This document shows, piece after piece, positions 21,911-34,500 of a stretch of DNA of 64,000 bases. The translations under genes were made by a program, and so were the position numbers. The notes beneath the pieces are model-generated. The model was not told where the DNA came from. It searched no databases and was given only the letters and a program-made list of their open reading frames with translations. This DNA is from Pocillopora verrucosa. Taxonomy: Eukaryota > Cnidaria > Anthozoa > Scleractinia > Pocilloporidae. The first letter of the stretch is position 1. Every line of letters starts with the position of its first letter. The stretch lies in NCBI RefSeq assembly GCF_036669915.1, contig NC_089321.1, forward strand, positions 16,568,093 to 16,632,092. The letters run 5' to 3'.

Positions 21911-24215
21911 CAGATCGCTTAGAAAATTTAAAATGACTCTATCCCGGATGGAAGAGCGTCTGATACAAGAAACGCCTGGCAGAAACTCGTTCTACCCCAG
22001 ATCCTTTTGGAATGTAAGCGTCAAAGAGTAACTAAATTACTTTGTAAGGTACAAAATTCTTACTGTTTATGTTTGTTTTTGGTTCGATCAAGAAATACCC
22101 CACTGCATCTTATGATTGAAATAAATGTAATTACCTCGCCAAAAATTCATGGGCAGCTTTAAGGACCAAACGGTCGAAGGAAAAATGTCCCCACAAATAT
22201 ACCGAATACTAGTAAATAATTTAATTAGCAAATATATGATATTTCAACAATAGTTTTCTGAGCTTACAGTTTTATGTAAAGATTGAATTTTCTGATATTT
22301 CGTCAGGTACGACATTGGAAACAGAAGAAAAGAAAAAAAATCAAGGGTCTTTAAAGAAGAAAAAATGAAAGAAAGAGAAAAAGAGAGAAGACAAAATGAC
22401 ATGAATTATGAGCGATAAAAGTTACAGTTTAGAAAGAAGAGAATATAAAACTATAAGATTGTTTATGATAGAATATAAACAGGAAATACAAGAAAAGTAA
22501 AAAAAAAATACTCCATCCTTTAACCTTAAGCGCTTATGAAATTACAATTTACATTTTTTAATAATTATTTGACAGTATTTGCTGGGCATGGGAAGAATAA
22601 TGGGTTGTGGTATATGTAACGTTCTTCAGGGCTTAGTCTTAAGAAGGACATATAGAATAAGGAAGCAATAATGAACACCAAGCGGAATGTGTGTTGATCC
22701 AACTCTACTGAGGTCAAAAAGTGAGCACACCCTTAAAGCGGGTTGGATTACAGCTATCTCGAGTTACATAATTGTTAACTAGACAATACAGGATTTCGTC
22801 ACAGTATGATTATTCAGATGCTGATTAGAACGAAAAATCATCTCATATTTCCTTTTTCGGAAACAAAAACAATTTGCACGCTGCCCATTTCCAAAGTAAG
22901 TGCCTAAGTATATGGTTCCTCAGGGCGGAGTGATTACGAGTAGGATGTATTGCGGGTATGACGTAATTCTCGACCAATAAGTGCGAGGGTATAATCACCT
23001 GACCATACTGAAAATTCGAAAATAGACCCATTTTTATTTTTCTCAGACCGAAAAAATAATCTTTGAACGTTCGGAATGTCGTTTGCTTTTATGACTAATT
23101 TTTGCTGCCAAATATATAGAGGTTTTAAAGTCAGTGGGCGGCCGCGATTTGTCCATCCATGTTTCCACCAGAAAAATAGAAATAAATAGTTACTGGATAA
23201 AATATGTTTGGAAACATTTTTTTTCCAACGCAATGCCGTTTAGACGCTAGTTCAGAGTAAGTTTACCCTTCCTTCTTTCCCAACAGTTTTGCTACGATTG
23301 AATTTACTTTGTAGCAAAAAAATTGTAAAGTGTTCACCACGAGATCGCGAAGTGGGCCCGTTCGTGCTTTTTGATTGCATCTCTCAGAAACCCCGAGGCA
23401 TATATTTTTTCTCTTGTTAAACAAATGATGCATAAGTGTCTTGTTTTCAATTGAAATATCACCCGATGGAAGGATAATTGATGCGAACAGGTGATGACAG
23501 GTACTTCTCCACCTCACTATTAAACAATCTAACCTAAATTTCACCATGTAGTGAAAAACAAAAACCAAAAGATCAACTCCTTGACTTCACACATCGATCA
23601 TTGTTTTTTACCGGAAGATTATCCTATGTAACACCTTTTGAGTGCTTAAAAGAGTCCCAATGAAGCCAAGTTGTTAGAGACCATACAGGATTTTTCATCG
23701 ACGATTGCTTCCGAGAATACTGTGTTGTCTTGATTTGACATGACGATTTGACTTAAAAAACAGACGCAAATTTTAGAGGTTTTACACCTCAAGCCTACAA
23801 TAAGGAATCAGCGACCACTGAGACGGAGTAAATCGAAACTTGCTTACAAAGGTGTACTGGTATCGCCTCTGAGTGACCGCTCGGCTTAAAGAGTCGGTTT
23901 TTTGGTTTCAGCACTTGATGATGGCTATTGGAAACCTTGCTTTGCTACGGTTGAATTACCTTCAAGCTACTCTTTAGTAAGGTAATCGTAGACACTCAAG
24001 ATCAAGGCTTATGAAAGATTCAAGCCAATTGATTAACGGAAGGTTTGTGCAAGTTGTACTGGAATTCAATTAACGCTGAGTTGTCACTCTAAGATTGCCC
24101 ACATTTGAATCATCATCGAAGCTGTTTACTTTGTTCTAGAGGACTTATAAAGCATCCCACCCTTATCACTGAGATTCAAAAACAATCTAGTTCAAGACCG
24201 TGGAAAACAACTCAG
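21911..24215. other. Intergenic region between the tastin-like gene and GPCR copy 1
   Basis: About 2.3 kb between divergent genes. It contains a long purine-rich (A/G) tract at about 22310-22510 and AT-rich sequence. A 99-codon ORF at 22934-23233 has no splice or family support. I see no gene. Confidence 0.45.
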
Positions 24216-24271
24216 ACTGTTTGTCTGGTTCCAAGGACCAAACTACTTCGCGAGCATCTGCTGTGTGAATC

Positions 24272-26038
24272 ATGCCATTATCTGGCATTATTCTCATAAT
24301 TGGAATATTACTGGGTATCACTACACTCGTTGGTATCCTTGGAAACATTTCCGTGTGTCTCGTGGTGTTTTGGAATCGCTCCATGCGGAACCAATTACAT
24401 CTCTTGTTAGTCAATTTAGCGATTGCTGATGTTGGAATGTCGGCGTCTTGCATGCCCTTCGCCGTGGCAACTGTTCTCTTCCATGAACAGGTCAGTGTGT
24501 GTTGCATCTCGCATGCTTGGTTGAAGAAGTCTTTGAGCCTAGTCACATGTATCGGATGGCCATGGTTGTTTTTCTCTCGTCCTAATCTGTAATGTTAAAT
24601 AAATAGTTTTCCTATTTTATCTGCTTGAAATGAAATAATATCATGGCTTGGATGACACTGAATTAATTTCTCCATTTCCAATTTTATTCACGAGAATTGT
24701 TGGTGATTCGGTTGAAAATTCAGCGAATACTTTGCGAAGGTTTTTATATTCCTATGTAAAACGACAGAAAGCAAGATGACAAAACATACAAAGAAACCAA
24801 CATCTCATTAAAGCTAACAAACAAACAAACTAATTTTTCCCTGTAGACTGATATGGAAATTCTATCAATTTTTTAGTGAGAGCTGCTCGTAAGTGATTTA
24901 TCAAATCTAAACTCGTTCAAGTCTGAAGTTTAATTCCCGAAGAAAATAAAAATTTATTTCTTGGAGCAACGGTTAAAGACTGGTGACAAACGCAATCGCA
25001 TATTGGTTGGTTTGGCGACCAAAGTTGAAGTTCCTTAGCGCTTTAAGTCTTAAACTCTAACTTCTCTCCACAACTTTAATATATCATTCACTAAACAGGT
25101 AATTAAAATAGACTGGTGTATCGGGGGAAGGACTTTACCTTGATCTAACGCCAAACTCTCCTCTCTTATTTACAAGGAATTTCATGGAAGAAAAAATCAG
25201 ATGATTGGAATTTAGGGGTTGGTTTACAGACGTAAACTTGGGGCCTACGGTACATAACTTTCTACCTTCTTTCTATCTCTCCATAGACCATCGATAAATC
25301 ATTTTGTTACTTCAACGGTTTCATCAACACGCTATTCGCGATGGCCAGTGTGCTTACAATATGTTCGCTGTGCGTTTTCCAGTACGTGTCTGTTGTTTTG
25401 CCAATGAACAAGTCTCTCACCAACTTCCGCTGCCTTGTCATGGTGTTATGCGCATGGGTTATTTCTATATTCCTCGCCACGGGACCCGCGATACAATGGG
25501 GGCGCTACGAATTCACTTCAAACATTTTCAACTGCGAATATTATCACTCTACAAACAGAGCAGATATTTCTTACAACATAACCATGATGCTTTGCGGTTA
25601 TTTATTTCCTTGCGTTTTCATGATTTTTTCTTACGTCAGTATTTTACGAGCGTTGCATGAACACCAATCACGCATGGCAGTGACGTCATCCATCTCGCCA
25701 GCACCAGTCGCAGGTGCTCCCGTTCTTTGGAAACGAAACTGCGTATGACAATGTCATTTGTGGTTCTGACATTTCTGGTTTGTCGTACTCCGTTTTTCGT
25801 CTTCTTGGTCATCACAACCAAAGATTTAGACCATCCACCCGATTTTTTGGGGCAGTTGTCGTTTTGGGCTATTTACTTGCATAGCGCATGCGATCCTTTT
25901 ATTTACGCATTCAAACACCCTGAATATCAAGATACATTGAAAGATATAGCAAGAAAGTTCAAAATAGCAATTACAAGTACCTTTTGCTGTTGCATGTCCA
26001 AAGATGCTAATGAAGAAGAAACGAAAGAAAAAAGATAA
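24272..26038 (+). pseudogene. Class A (rhodopsin-like) GPCR, orphan, with a 1-nt frameshift before TM6
   Basis: Exon 1 is 24272-24490 (donor CAG|GTCAGT, phase 0). Exon 2 is 25287-26038. TM1 carries the GN signature (GILGNISV), TM2 LAIAD, TM4 the conserved Trp (CAWVISI), and TM7 a DPFIY variant of NPxxY. Cys residues at the top of TM3 (FCYFNG) and in ECL2 (NCEYY) can form the usual disulfide. The DRY box at the end of TM3 is replaced by FQY. TM7 has no retinal-binding Lys, so it is not an opsin. Around 25722 the frame changes: copy 2 reads 'cccgtttatttgg' where this copy reads 'cccgttctttgg', one base shorter. TM6-TM7 and the tail are therefore in another frame (from about 25724 to 26038). About 320 aa if intact. 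It could be a real lesion, an assembly error, or a lineage allele. Confidence 0.72.
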
Positions 26039-26457
26039 CATGGAAGTCAGGCCGTGGAAATCATTAGAGCACTCTACTTCCGGCTACAGTTCCTGATATA
26101 TTTTTCTTTGCGCACGATTGTCTTAACGTCAGGTGGCAGAATGTTTGGAAATTTCAACCCCTACTTATACGTTTGATACTTTCAAGAGAGGAGCGGGGAT
26201 CTTAAGGGCGGTACAAGCGAGTCTAGCAACAAGAAACACCTTCGTTTATCATAAAAACATTTATTAAAGCCAACTTTAGATGTGTCCGTTGCCGTCGCAA
26301 AACGACACGACATGAAATATATTATTTATGTCCACTTTGCATAACACCTTACATATTATAATGTATATAATAATCATATAATCATTTTGTAAACGATCAC
26401 AAAATGATAAACAGTTGAAAGATTCCAGATCTGTTTTCTTAATAAAATTGAACAAGT

Positions 26458-28890
26458 TCATTGGTCCTTGTTTCTTTTCGATATGCAGCAGAGGCTCCGT
26501 AGCCATCGAGAAAAGCGACCGGTTTTGCGAATCTGTTAAAGGCAAGTAAAAGAGAACATGTTAGGGTACATCTGAAGGAAACAATTAGTGGTAAAACATG
26601 GGAGGAGCTATCCTATGAGCTAGAATGTTATTTTAATTATAAGAGAAAATTTCACCGAGTGGTTAATCGCATGAAATATTTACAGATCCGGAACAACCAT
26701 ACTTGGGTCTAAAATATAAATGGTAGTATCCAGGCCATCCAACAAGGTCCTAGGATATATCAAACCACCGTGACCATCGGTGAAATTCGGCGATTTCGAG
26801 ATCAGAACAGTTTTTCAAGATGAAAAAAAAACCTGTCTAAGGGGTTTAATTTTAAAAGACCAGAAACATACAGAATTAGTGATATAAACCTAAAGGCAGC
26901 GCATAAACATGTGCAACCACGTACCTTCCTTCCCGGTTTTGTTTGAGCTTTGCTGTGAGGAAATGAAAAATCTTCAACATATTTACTTCCAGTTTCCACG
27001 AAAACATCATCAGTAGATGGTGGACTGAGCTGGTTCGAGGCACACTCACTGATTGTTGAACTTTTGTCGACAGAGTGACTATGTTCCACCGGAATGTTGA
27101 CTTTTATGACGGTTACTTGTGATGCAACTGATGTTTCATCATTTTGTGAGCTTTCTTGGGAGCTTTTCCCTAACAGTTCTTTAGAATTTTCTGCCGAGTT
27201 TCTTTCCAAACTGTCGTTCAACGTGGTTTGCTCTGAGCTCTCATTAGAGCCTGGTGCGAACTGTTAAAGAAAGAAGAAAAATAGTCATTCAGGTGTCACC
27301 TTTTACAACAAAATCCAGCTAATATTCAGTTTTAATCATTTAAAACAAGTACCAATAACTTAACAGTAAGTCAGTACAGGCGGAAAATTCTCTTTGTGAT
27401 CGTTTTGTTAAGTTTCGACCAATCTTCTTTCAATGAGTTATCTTAAAAATGTGAACATCATCTTTGTTTTATTAGCAGGAGTCTACTGTCGCGCAAGCGA
27501 TGGTCGTGAACGGGAAATAATACGATTTTTGATCGGACTACTTACCTTTTCTTGAGAGAAACAGCCACCATATGTGTCTGCAGCTCGCTCTTTTCTGCTC
27601 TCCTCAACACAGGATCCTCTACCACAATGAGGAAGAACTTTATCAATTTCCTCTTCCAGCTTCCAGAAGGGAAATATAACCATTTTACCAAGTTCGTACT
27701 GGTATTCAATCGTTAGATTATCAACGTCAATGTCAGCATCAATGACGTCGTCACGGAGACGCGCAACTTCCAAAAGAGATCTGTCTTTCTCCTCTCGCAG
27801 AGTTGCCACCAACTCAGCATCAACTTTAACCTTTGAAATGTCGCTTTTCTTTCTTTCGATAGTCTCCAACAATTTTCTTTTCTCCTCGTCGAGCTGCTTG
27901 GAAAATCTTTCACATGTTTCATCGACGGACCGGCATTCATTGTAGAGTTTAGCAGTGCTTTCCTTCACTGTTTTCAATTCTTTCTGTATTTCTGAAATAC
28001 GCTGCATAAGTAAACTGTTTCGCTTCTTTTGCTCTTCTATTTCCTCGGCCAGGAACTCATTGCATTGACGTGCATTGTTGTATTTGGTGACAATGACGCT
28101 TTTTCCCTGTTTTGAACAAAAATGCAAAGTTCTACAAGCTTGAATTGTCAAGACAAACTAATTCTTCAGCATTAAAATGTCTGAAAAACTAATGGCATAC
28201 TTTACCCTGGCCTTGTATTCATATGAGCTGATATCATATGTTACGTAGACTACCTTCGCTCCTAAAACTCACAGTTAATATAATGAGATATTCTTTCAAC
28301 CATTGAGTCGATTATGCTGTGGGTTGATTCATCGATCTTGTACACTTCGGAATAGAGGATGCGGTGAGCGTGTTTGTTAGCCACTGAAACGGGTGCACTC
28401 GAAATTCAGCCCTAGTTCTAGAACATTTCCTTTCTCAACCTTGAAAACTTGCGCGCTGAGTTTTGGTTTTGAAGGATTCGGATCACCATGTCAAACTGAC
28501 GAAATGATTCTGAGAATCACGAAGGACAAGGGCACAATTTGTATGGGTTAGTAGAAGCTCGTAAGGTGCTTTCAAACGAAAATAACTTTGACTTACGGCG
28601 TTTGGAAGCAGCTGTTGTGGATGAGGTGTATAAGGCATATGCCCGTAGATTGGATCCATGTAAGACGCATGTGGGAATCTATAATTCATCGCTTGTGTCG
28701 GATTACCCCAAGCGTAGTACTGGATTTGAGGCTGAGGTACCAGCAAATTTCTGTTTGGGTTTTGTTGGAAATTGTGTTGAAGAATGAAACCCGATGGCAG
28801 CTTTCCACCGCCGTACGACAGATATGAATCTATGGAGCTTTCTTGAGGAAACTTTGATGGCTCGGTGGTATTTAATGAGCTGCACCACAT
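26458..28890 (-). CDS. Coiled-coil protein B (family of unknown function)
   Basis: Coding exons on the minus strand: 28597-28890, 27546-28106, 26925-27260 and 26458-26532, all phase 0, total 421 aa. The start ATG (MWCSSL) follows a TCACTCAG acceptor at 28893. A GTAAGT donor at 29417 marks a non-coding first exon. N-terminal 98 residues are Pro/Gln/Tyr/Asn-rich (QPQIQYYAWGNPTQAMNYR). The second exon gives a charged coiled coil (EEIEEQKKRNSLLMQ to ARLRDDVIDADIDVDNL) followed by YELGKMVIFPFWKLE. The third is Ser/Glu/Asn-rich, and the last is a basic tail (TGRFSRWLRSLCCISKRN). No signal peptide or TM segment. Arg/Trp/Cys-Cys in the tail could suit membrane contact or acylation, which is speculation. 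It converges on the GPCR, with stops about 420 bases apart. Confidence 0.85.
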
Positions 28891-30629
28891 GCCTGAGTGA
28901 AATACAGGGGATAGAAATATAAATAATAATCATGTCTCTCCAAATCAACTTTTTATCGCTAAATCAACAAACTTTCGGTTTAAAATCCAGGAGATTAGGT
29001 AAGCTATCGTCGCCTTCGGGATTTGCTTGTTTCTGAAGCGACGTATTTAGCTACCAATCACAATTAGATTTCTCCAGAAAAGTTTTTCAGAGCATGAAAT
29101 GTTGCTTACTGATATAATACGATTCTCTCAACAATAGTTCAGCAACATTTTTTGCACTAAATTGAAGTCATTTTTGTGTTTCACTTTGGTGCAGGAGGCT
29201 TCATAGTTCGGAGGAAATCACTAAAGAATGCCGTTTTTTCACCAATTAAACAAGTTGTCTAATTTGTTTTTAGAATTTTTCATTATGGAAAGGAAATTGT
29301 TCTAATGGAGTGTAAATTGCTCTCGCTTTTTCCAACTATCTCAGAACGATGATCGGGACTGGACTTACTCACACGCAGACAACAACAGGAAACACAGCGA
29401 AAAGTTTCTACTTACTTGATCAGTTTAGACTTTGCTCTGTGCGCTTAATCTGAAATTTTCTTTCACCGTAACCAAAGTCGTTGTTTCTTTTCACAAACTT
29501 TCAAATTCACAACAGTAACACTGTATCCTTCTTAGCCCTGGACCGAATTTGGAAATAAGAAGTGTTTTTAAATCTAAATTCGCTACACTCAGTGATCACC
29601 TTGCGGAACGGAATCCAAATATGATCATCTGTTTATTCGCTGATCTTTTTCCATCGTCATAGCAGCGCACGTTTATTTCGTCATAGCGCACGCGCCTGAA
29701 GCGGTTAGTTGAAGCGCGCGCTGATTGAACTTGGGTATCTTCAATGATGCTAATGTTTATATGCTTCAGTACTCTAGGAAAAATCTCACACGAAAAGAGT
29801 TCTGCGATTAGGGGAAGAAAAAGAGCAGTAGGCACAACTTGTATAACAAATTAAAGAAGCATCGTCACTAATTTCTTCTCACTGTCAAAGTTATTGAAAC
29901 TCAGTCTTGAAATGGATGAATTATCTTCAGGTCATCTTTTCCTTCAGCCCACAATTTTTCACGGATTTTTCAGATTGTTAACTCCTGTTTTCAGCGCAAG
30001 CCTCACGGTAAGTGGTCTGAAAACCACAATTTACTCGGCTGCCCTCCGCCTAGCGAACGATAAGCAAATTTCGCTGTTGCGCTTTCATTTGCACCATCCG
30101 CTCAACATTTACTGTTCGCTGATTGACCGGTGAAGCCGATTAAATGTGATGAAACTTGAAATGTTCCATGTGTTTAGGTGTCTTTTCCAAGCTTAGATAT
30201 GTACCTTTAAATGATTCCAGAAATCATGATCTTTTAAATGATAGTAAACCTGCTGTTTGGAAGTTTATCCGTCGTATCGCTTGACCTTACCCTTTTAAAC
30301 CCTAGAAATGCTTGCAGAGTTCCTAACTGACAAGTCGGTTCAAAATTTTGTTCAAGACTCTTTTAATCTACAAATTTCAACATCATTTCTATCAACTTTT
30401 TACAGCACAGCGACTGAAGGGAGCGATTTTTTACAGCTTTTTTGCATTGATTCATGGTACTAAAAGCAGGAACGTACTTTAACATCTGCTTTACCATCTA
30501 ATACTATGGAAGACCAATACCAAATGAAAGTTCACTATCGCGCAGAAACATGATTTTTAAGGCTAAGCAAAAGTTATTCAGTACTAAATCAAATACAACT
30601 ACTTTGTGTACTTTTCCTTTGACTGTCTT

Positions 30630-31110
30630 TAAACACTATTCTATTCGGCGCTTTTTCCATGATATTCGGTTTATACACCATTATATTTGGTGCTTTTTTG
30701 ATTATATTTGGTTTATACACTATTCTATTCGGTGCTTTCTCTATTATATTCGGTTCAAACGCTATTCTATTCGGTGCTTTTTCCATTATATTTGGTTTAA
30801 ACAGCATTATATTCGGTGCTTTCTCCATTATATTCGGTTCAAACGCTATCCTATTCGGTGCTTTTTCCATTATATTTGTTTTAAACACCATTATATTCGG
30901 TGCTTTTTTTCATTATATTTGGTTTAAATACCATTATATTCGGTGCTTTTCCCATTATATTGGGTTCTAACAACATTATATTCGGTGCTTTCTCCATTAT
31001 ATTCGGTCCAAACACTATTCTATTGGGTCCTTTTTCCATTATTTTCGATTTATACATCATTATATTTGGTGCTTTTTGTCATTATATTCGGTTCAAACAC
31101 CATTATAGCG
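30630..31110. repeat. 42-bp minisatellite, about 11 units
   Basis: The unit is about 42 bp, containing 'ggtgctttttccattatatt' then 'cggttcaaac.ctattctatt', with substitutions between units. Because 42 is divisible by 3, long ORFs appear in several frames on both strands (14-residue periods such as PNIMEKAPNRIAFE). These are by-products, not genes. The array starts exactly where duplication copy 1 ends. Remnants continue at 31400-31456 beyond a SINE, and an inverted array lies at 37479-37690. Confidence 0.85.
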
Positions 31111-31223
31111 GAACCCGCAGAGCGTAGCCCCATAATTATACAAAATAGTAGTAACTCATCAAGCCGAAAAAATTTGGATGTACGACCGTACGACCGTACA
31201 AGGTGCTACTTTTAACATGCGTG

Positions 31224-31395
31224 GTCAACTGTAGCGCGGGCACGCCAACGACACGGCTTTGTTCAGTAGTCCAGTGGTCAGTGCATTGGGCTCCGAGTCG
31301 GACGACTCGGGCTCTAGTCCTGGCCGGGGCAAGGCGTTGTGCCCTTGAGACGTGCGGGAAAAAATGCGAGCTCCGCTTTTAGGCTTGGCTAAATC
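31224..31395 (+). mobile_element. tRNA-like SINE inside the minisatellite
   Basis: 'agtccagtggtcagtgcatt', 'gggctccgagtcggacgact' and 'cgggctctagtcctggccgg' give a degenerate tRNA-like head. A tail 'ggcgttgtgcccttgagac' and 'gcgagctccgc' follows. Minisatellite-like sequence resumes after it ('ggtgcgttcttcatactac'), so it appears inserted in the array. Confidence 0.5.
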
Positions 31396-31579
31396 TATAT
31401 TATTATTGGGTGCGTTCTTCATACTACTCGGTGCTTTTGTCATTATGATCGTCACCAATCTCCCGGAGGGGCCGTAGAATATAGAGGAAGTCTGGAAAGG
31501 CGTGAAAAACAGCCAATGCCATTCCTCGTTTTGGCTGTCTTGAAATGGAGGTTACTTTGAGTGAGGTTTGTTAGCTCAA

Positions 31580-34500
31580 TTTGGACGTAAACGGATCATC
31601 CCTTTCGCAATTTTGGCTTTGACAGACGAGCAAATCGAGCGACTGGGTGTTTGCGGCTGCTTCTGCTTTGCAGAAACTTCGAAGAAAGCAGTGCTGGGAC
31701 CTCCACTGGCAGTGGAAATGTAACAACATCGTGCGAAAGACCTTCAGCTGATGCAATCCGCCGGCTATTCAATCCTAGACGCTCCAGGAAACAATCCAGG
31801 AATAGCAAAAAGCGACACGCACGTACCTGGACTGTTCAATTTGTTTGTCTGTTAGACAAGTATCAGTGCAAAATCCCACAGCCACCGAGAAGCAAACTTT
31901 GCAAAAGGCCGGCTTGTGAGTGAAGAAGATTAAACTCCAGTGAGATGATGACGAAACTTCTGTACATCACGAACTGATTTCAGATTAGAAAAATGAAGCA
32001 AGTGACGTGAAGGACTTTCCACAGTTACGTGATGTAGGCGTAACCCTGTCTTCCAAAACTGCCGAGACTTAACTCCCCTCAAGTGTTCTTGGTCCACCAG
32101 GGAATTGAGATGCAATCTAGGAGGCCAGTCAAAGATCTGTCTCAGGCCAATTCAAAGAAATCTGTCTCCCAAATCTCTTATTCCTCAAACTTCTTGCGAA
32201 GTGAAGGAGAGATGCATAAGCTGCAAGAAGGAATTCCCAATGAGTGAGCTTTCGTACTCATTCTTGTTACATGTGCATTGCTAGTCTTAATAGTGATTCA
32301 GACTCAGAGGGGCAGACCACTAAAGAAAGCCACACTCTATATAGTAAAGTCGATGCTTTATCACTTGATAATCCTTTGCAACTGCAGAATACTCAAGCTG
32401 TAGGCGAGCAGGATTTCACCCCTGTAGAGTCCAGTCAAACCAGTGTTAAAGATGAGAGGATCCTATTGACACTGTAACAACCTTTTGTGGGCAAACAATA
32501 TTCAAAATCCTCTGGAGATTCTGCGTTGCATGTTAAAATACATTGTCACTGGTGAGGCCTTGGTGCTTGAATCAAAAAGCGAAACCTTGGAGGGGGAACA
32601 AATCACATCAATGTGGATAGAATGAACTTACTTGAAACCACATTTGAAGAAGGAGCACTCGAAAACCTTCGCTTAACTTTAGAAGTTTCATTCTATGGTG
32701 AGGTAAGTTTGCTTAAAGTTTTGGTTACATTTACAACTTTCTCCTCTTTTCTCCTAAAGTCAAAAGCCTGACCCTGTAAGCATCAAAATTAAGTGTGGCA
32801 AAATTTCTCCATTTAAAATTACCATGTAATCAGTGAAAGGTAATAAGAATTGATGACATGAGCATCCATGATGAATTCTCTTTAGATTTTTATAATGTTG
32901 TTACATTACTTCTATGAGAAAGGTGTGAGGGCAAGAAAGGATAATTTGCATTGGGAATTAAGTGGTTCAGGCTTCTGCTTTCACCTCTCTTTGACAAAAT
33001 CTGAGTCTACTAATTACTTTATGGGTTTAATTAATTGTTTATTTATTCATCTCCATATTTATTCAATTCCAGGTTGCTTGTGATTATGGAGGGCCATGAA
33101 GGGAATTCTTTTGTCTGATACTTGCAGAGATAAAAGAGAAGTATTTTGACAATAGCTTTCAATAGCTTTCAAACTTCTTGCAGATGATTACTTTATAGTT
33201 GGTGTGATTCTGAGTAAGTAAAAATCTCAAGCAGTTTTTATTAAGTCAACTTTTCTGAAATTGCTATCCATGATAATAAATTGATTTGTGCACTTTTCTT
33301 GGTCATCTGTTATGACACTACTTGGAAGTAGAGAACATGATAAGACTTGTAATCCACCAAACATTTTTACTCGCTCGTGTTTGGTCTATACATGTCATAG
33401 TTAGAGTTGACATGAATTGCTTGTTAGTCCAAGTTTTGGAAGAATGGACATACACGATAAGTAAATGCTACAACTTTTTTGCAGGCTTAAGCATTGTTCA
33501 GAATGGGAAGATCCCCCCAATTTTTTTTCTGAACAGATCAAATGGATGAGATATTTCAGGATGACTCATCATCATCAGTAGTTGCTAACCTGCAAAAGGG
33601 GTTGGCCAAGCTAGAAATTTTGTAGATAAAAGTGATATCTTTTCAAACTCTGAACCATACCTCATCTTCTCTTCTTAAATAGAGCTATATCTGTGGGAAC
33701 GAGACTAGAGATATCTCCTGATTCATTCAAATACTTTATTGTTTGACAACATCATTTAAGAACCAGAAGTTTTTAGGGCAATCAGGCAGGAAATGTTTTG
33801 ATATAATTGTGATATCACAGCAACGGTAATAAGACACTAACTGACACCACATTAAAAAAAATCTCCAAACATCAAGTGCTCCAGTTTTATGAAAATAGTA
33901 TAACTTCCTCTTATTCAGGGAAAATCTGTACAAATTGCTCTTCCCTTTGTAGAGGAGAAAATTATTTTGACAAGTCTACTGACAGTTTCCTGTCTTTCAC
34001 CATATTTTCAGACCCAAAACAGCAGCCACTCTTACCATTGGGAAATTGACAAAACCTTTTGAAGCAGTATTTTCTGAAGATGGATCAAATCAAAGATGTT
34101 ATGAAGGAGTCATTTATGGTGCAATTAGCAGGTACCTGTGAGAAATAACAAGTAAGTGTACAAACAAATCAATGCATGAGTGGCCATTTCCCAACTACTG
34201 TTAACCTCTTTTTGTAAGGAGGTGTGGTGTGCAACCTTTCACATGCATATCAAAGTCTGTACACCAAACCTAATGGTCTTGATAAGGAAAGTAGAGACAG
34301 TTTAGTGAGGGTGGTGATCATCATGTAACTTCATCACAAAATATTACTGGTAATAGTCTCCCTTGTATACCCAAGCACACACATATTATGTTCAATACAT
34401 CCTGTTAACAGAATAAGTTGCTCCAAATTGAAGAAATATTTCTTTAAACAATCAATAAGACTTCCTGGTAAACTTGGTCCATGCTGTTGGTCTTTTAGTC

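Larger units (their letters stand above)
24216..30633. repeat. Segmental duplication, copy 1
   Basis: From 'actgtttgtctggttcc' at 24216 to 'gactgtctttaaac' near 30633, this segment is matched in the same orientation and order by 37845-43733. Most stretches look well above 90% identical by eye. It holds a GPCR locus (+) and coiled-coil gene B (-), arranged tail to tail. Copy 2 differs by a ~675-bp deletion within the GPCR and by small indels. Confidence 0.85.

Noticed and set aside
22934..23233. 99-codon minus-strand ORF upstream of GPCR copy 1
   Set aside because: No initiation, splice or family support. Parts look like a dispersed repeat, which I could not confirm.
25304..25660. 118-codon ORF overlapping GPCR exon 2, with a counterpart at 38273
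   Set aside because: Wrong frame of the receptor exon. Codons of the receptor frame show the TM pattern; this one does not.
24272..26038. Opsin identity for the GPCR
   Set aside because: The TM7 position that carries the retinal-binding Lys in opsins is Tyr here (AIYLHSACDPFIY), and the DRY region is atypical.
27713..27945. ORFs of 75 and 71 codons within gene B, repeated identically at 40799-41031
   Set aside because: They occupy other frames of the coiled-coil exon. Their identity between copies only reflects the identical DNA tract.
30550..31215. Overlapping ORFs of 90-125 codons across the minisatellite
   Set aside because: Produced by a 42-bp repeat whose unit is divisible by three; no sign of a gene.
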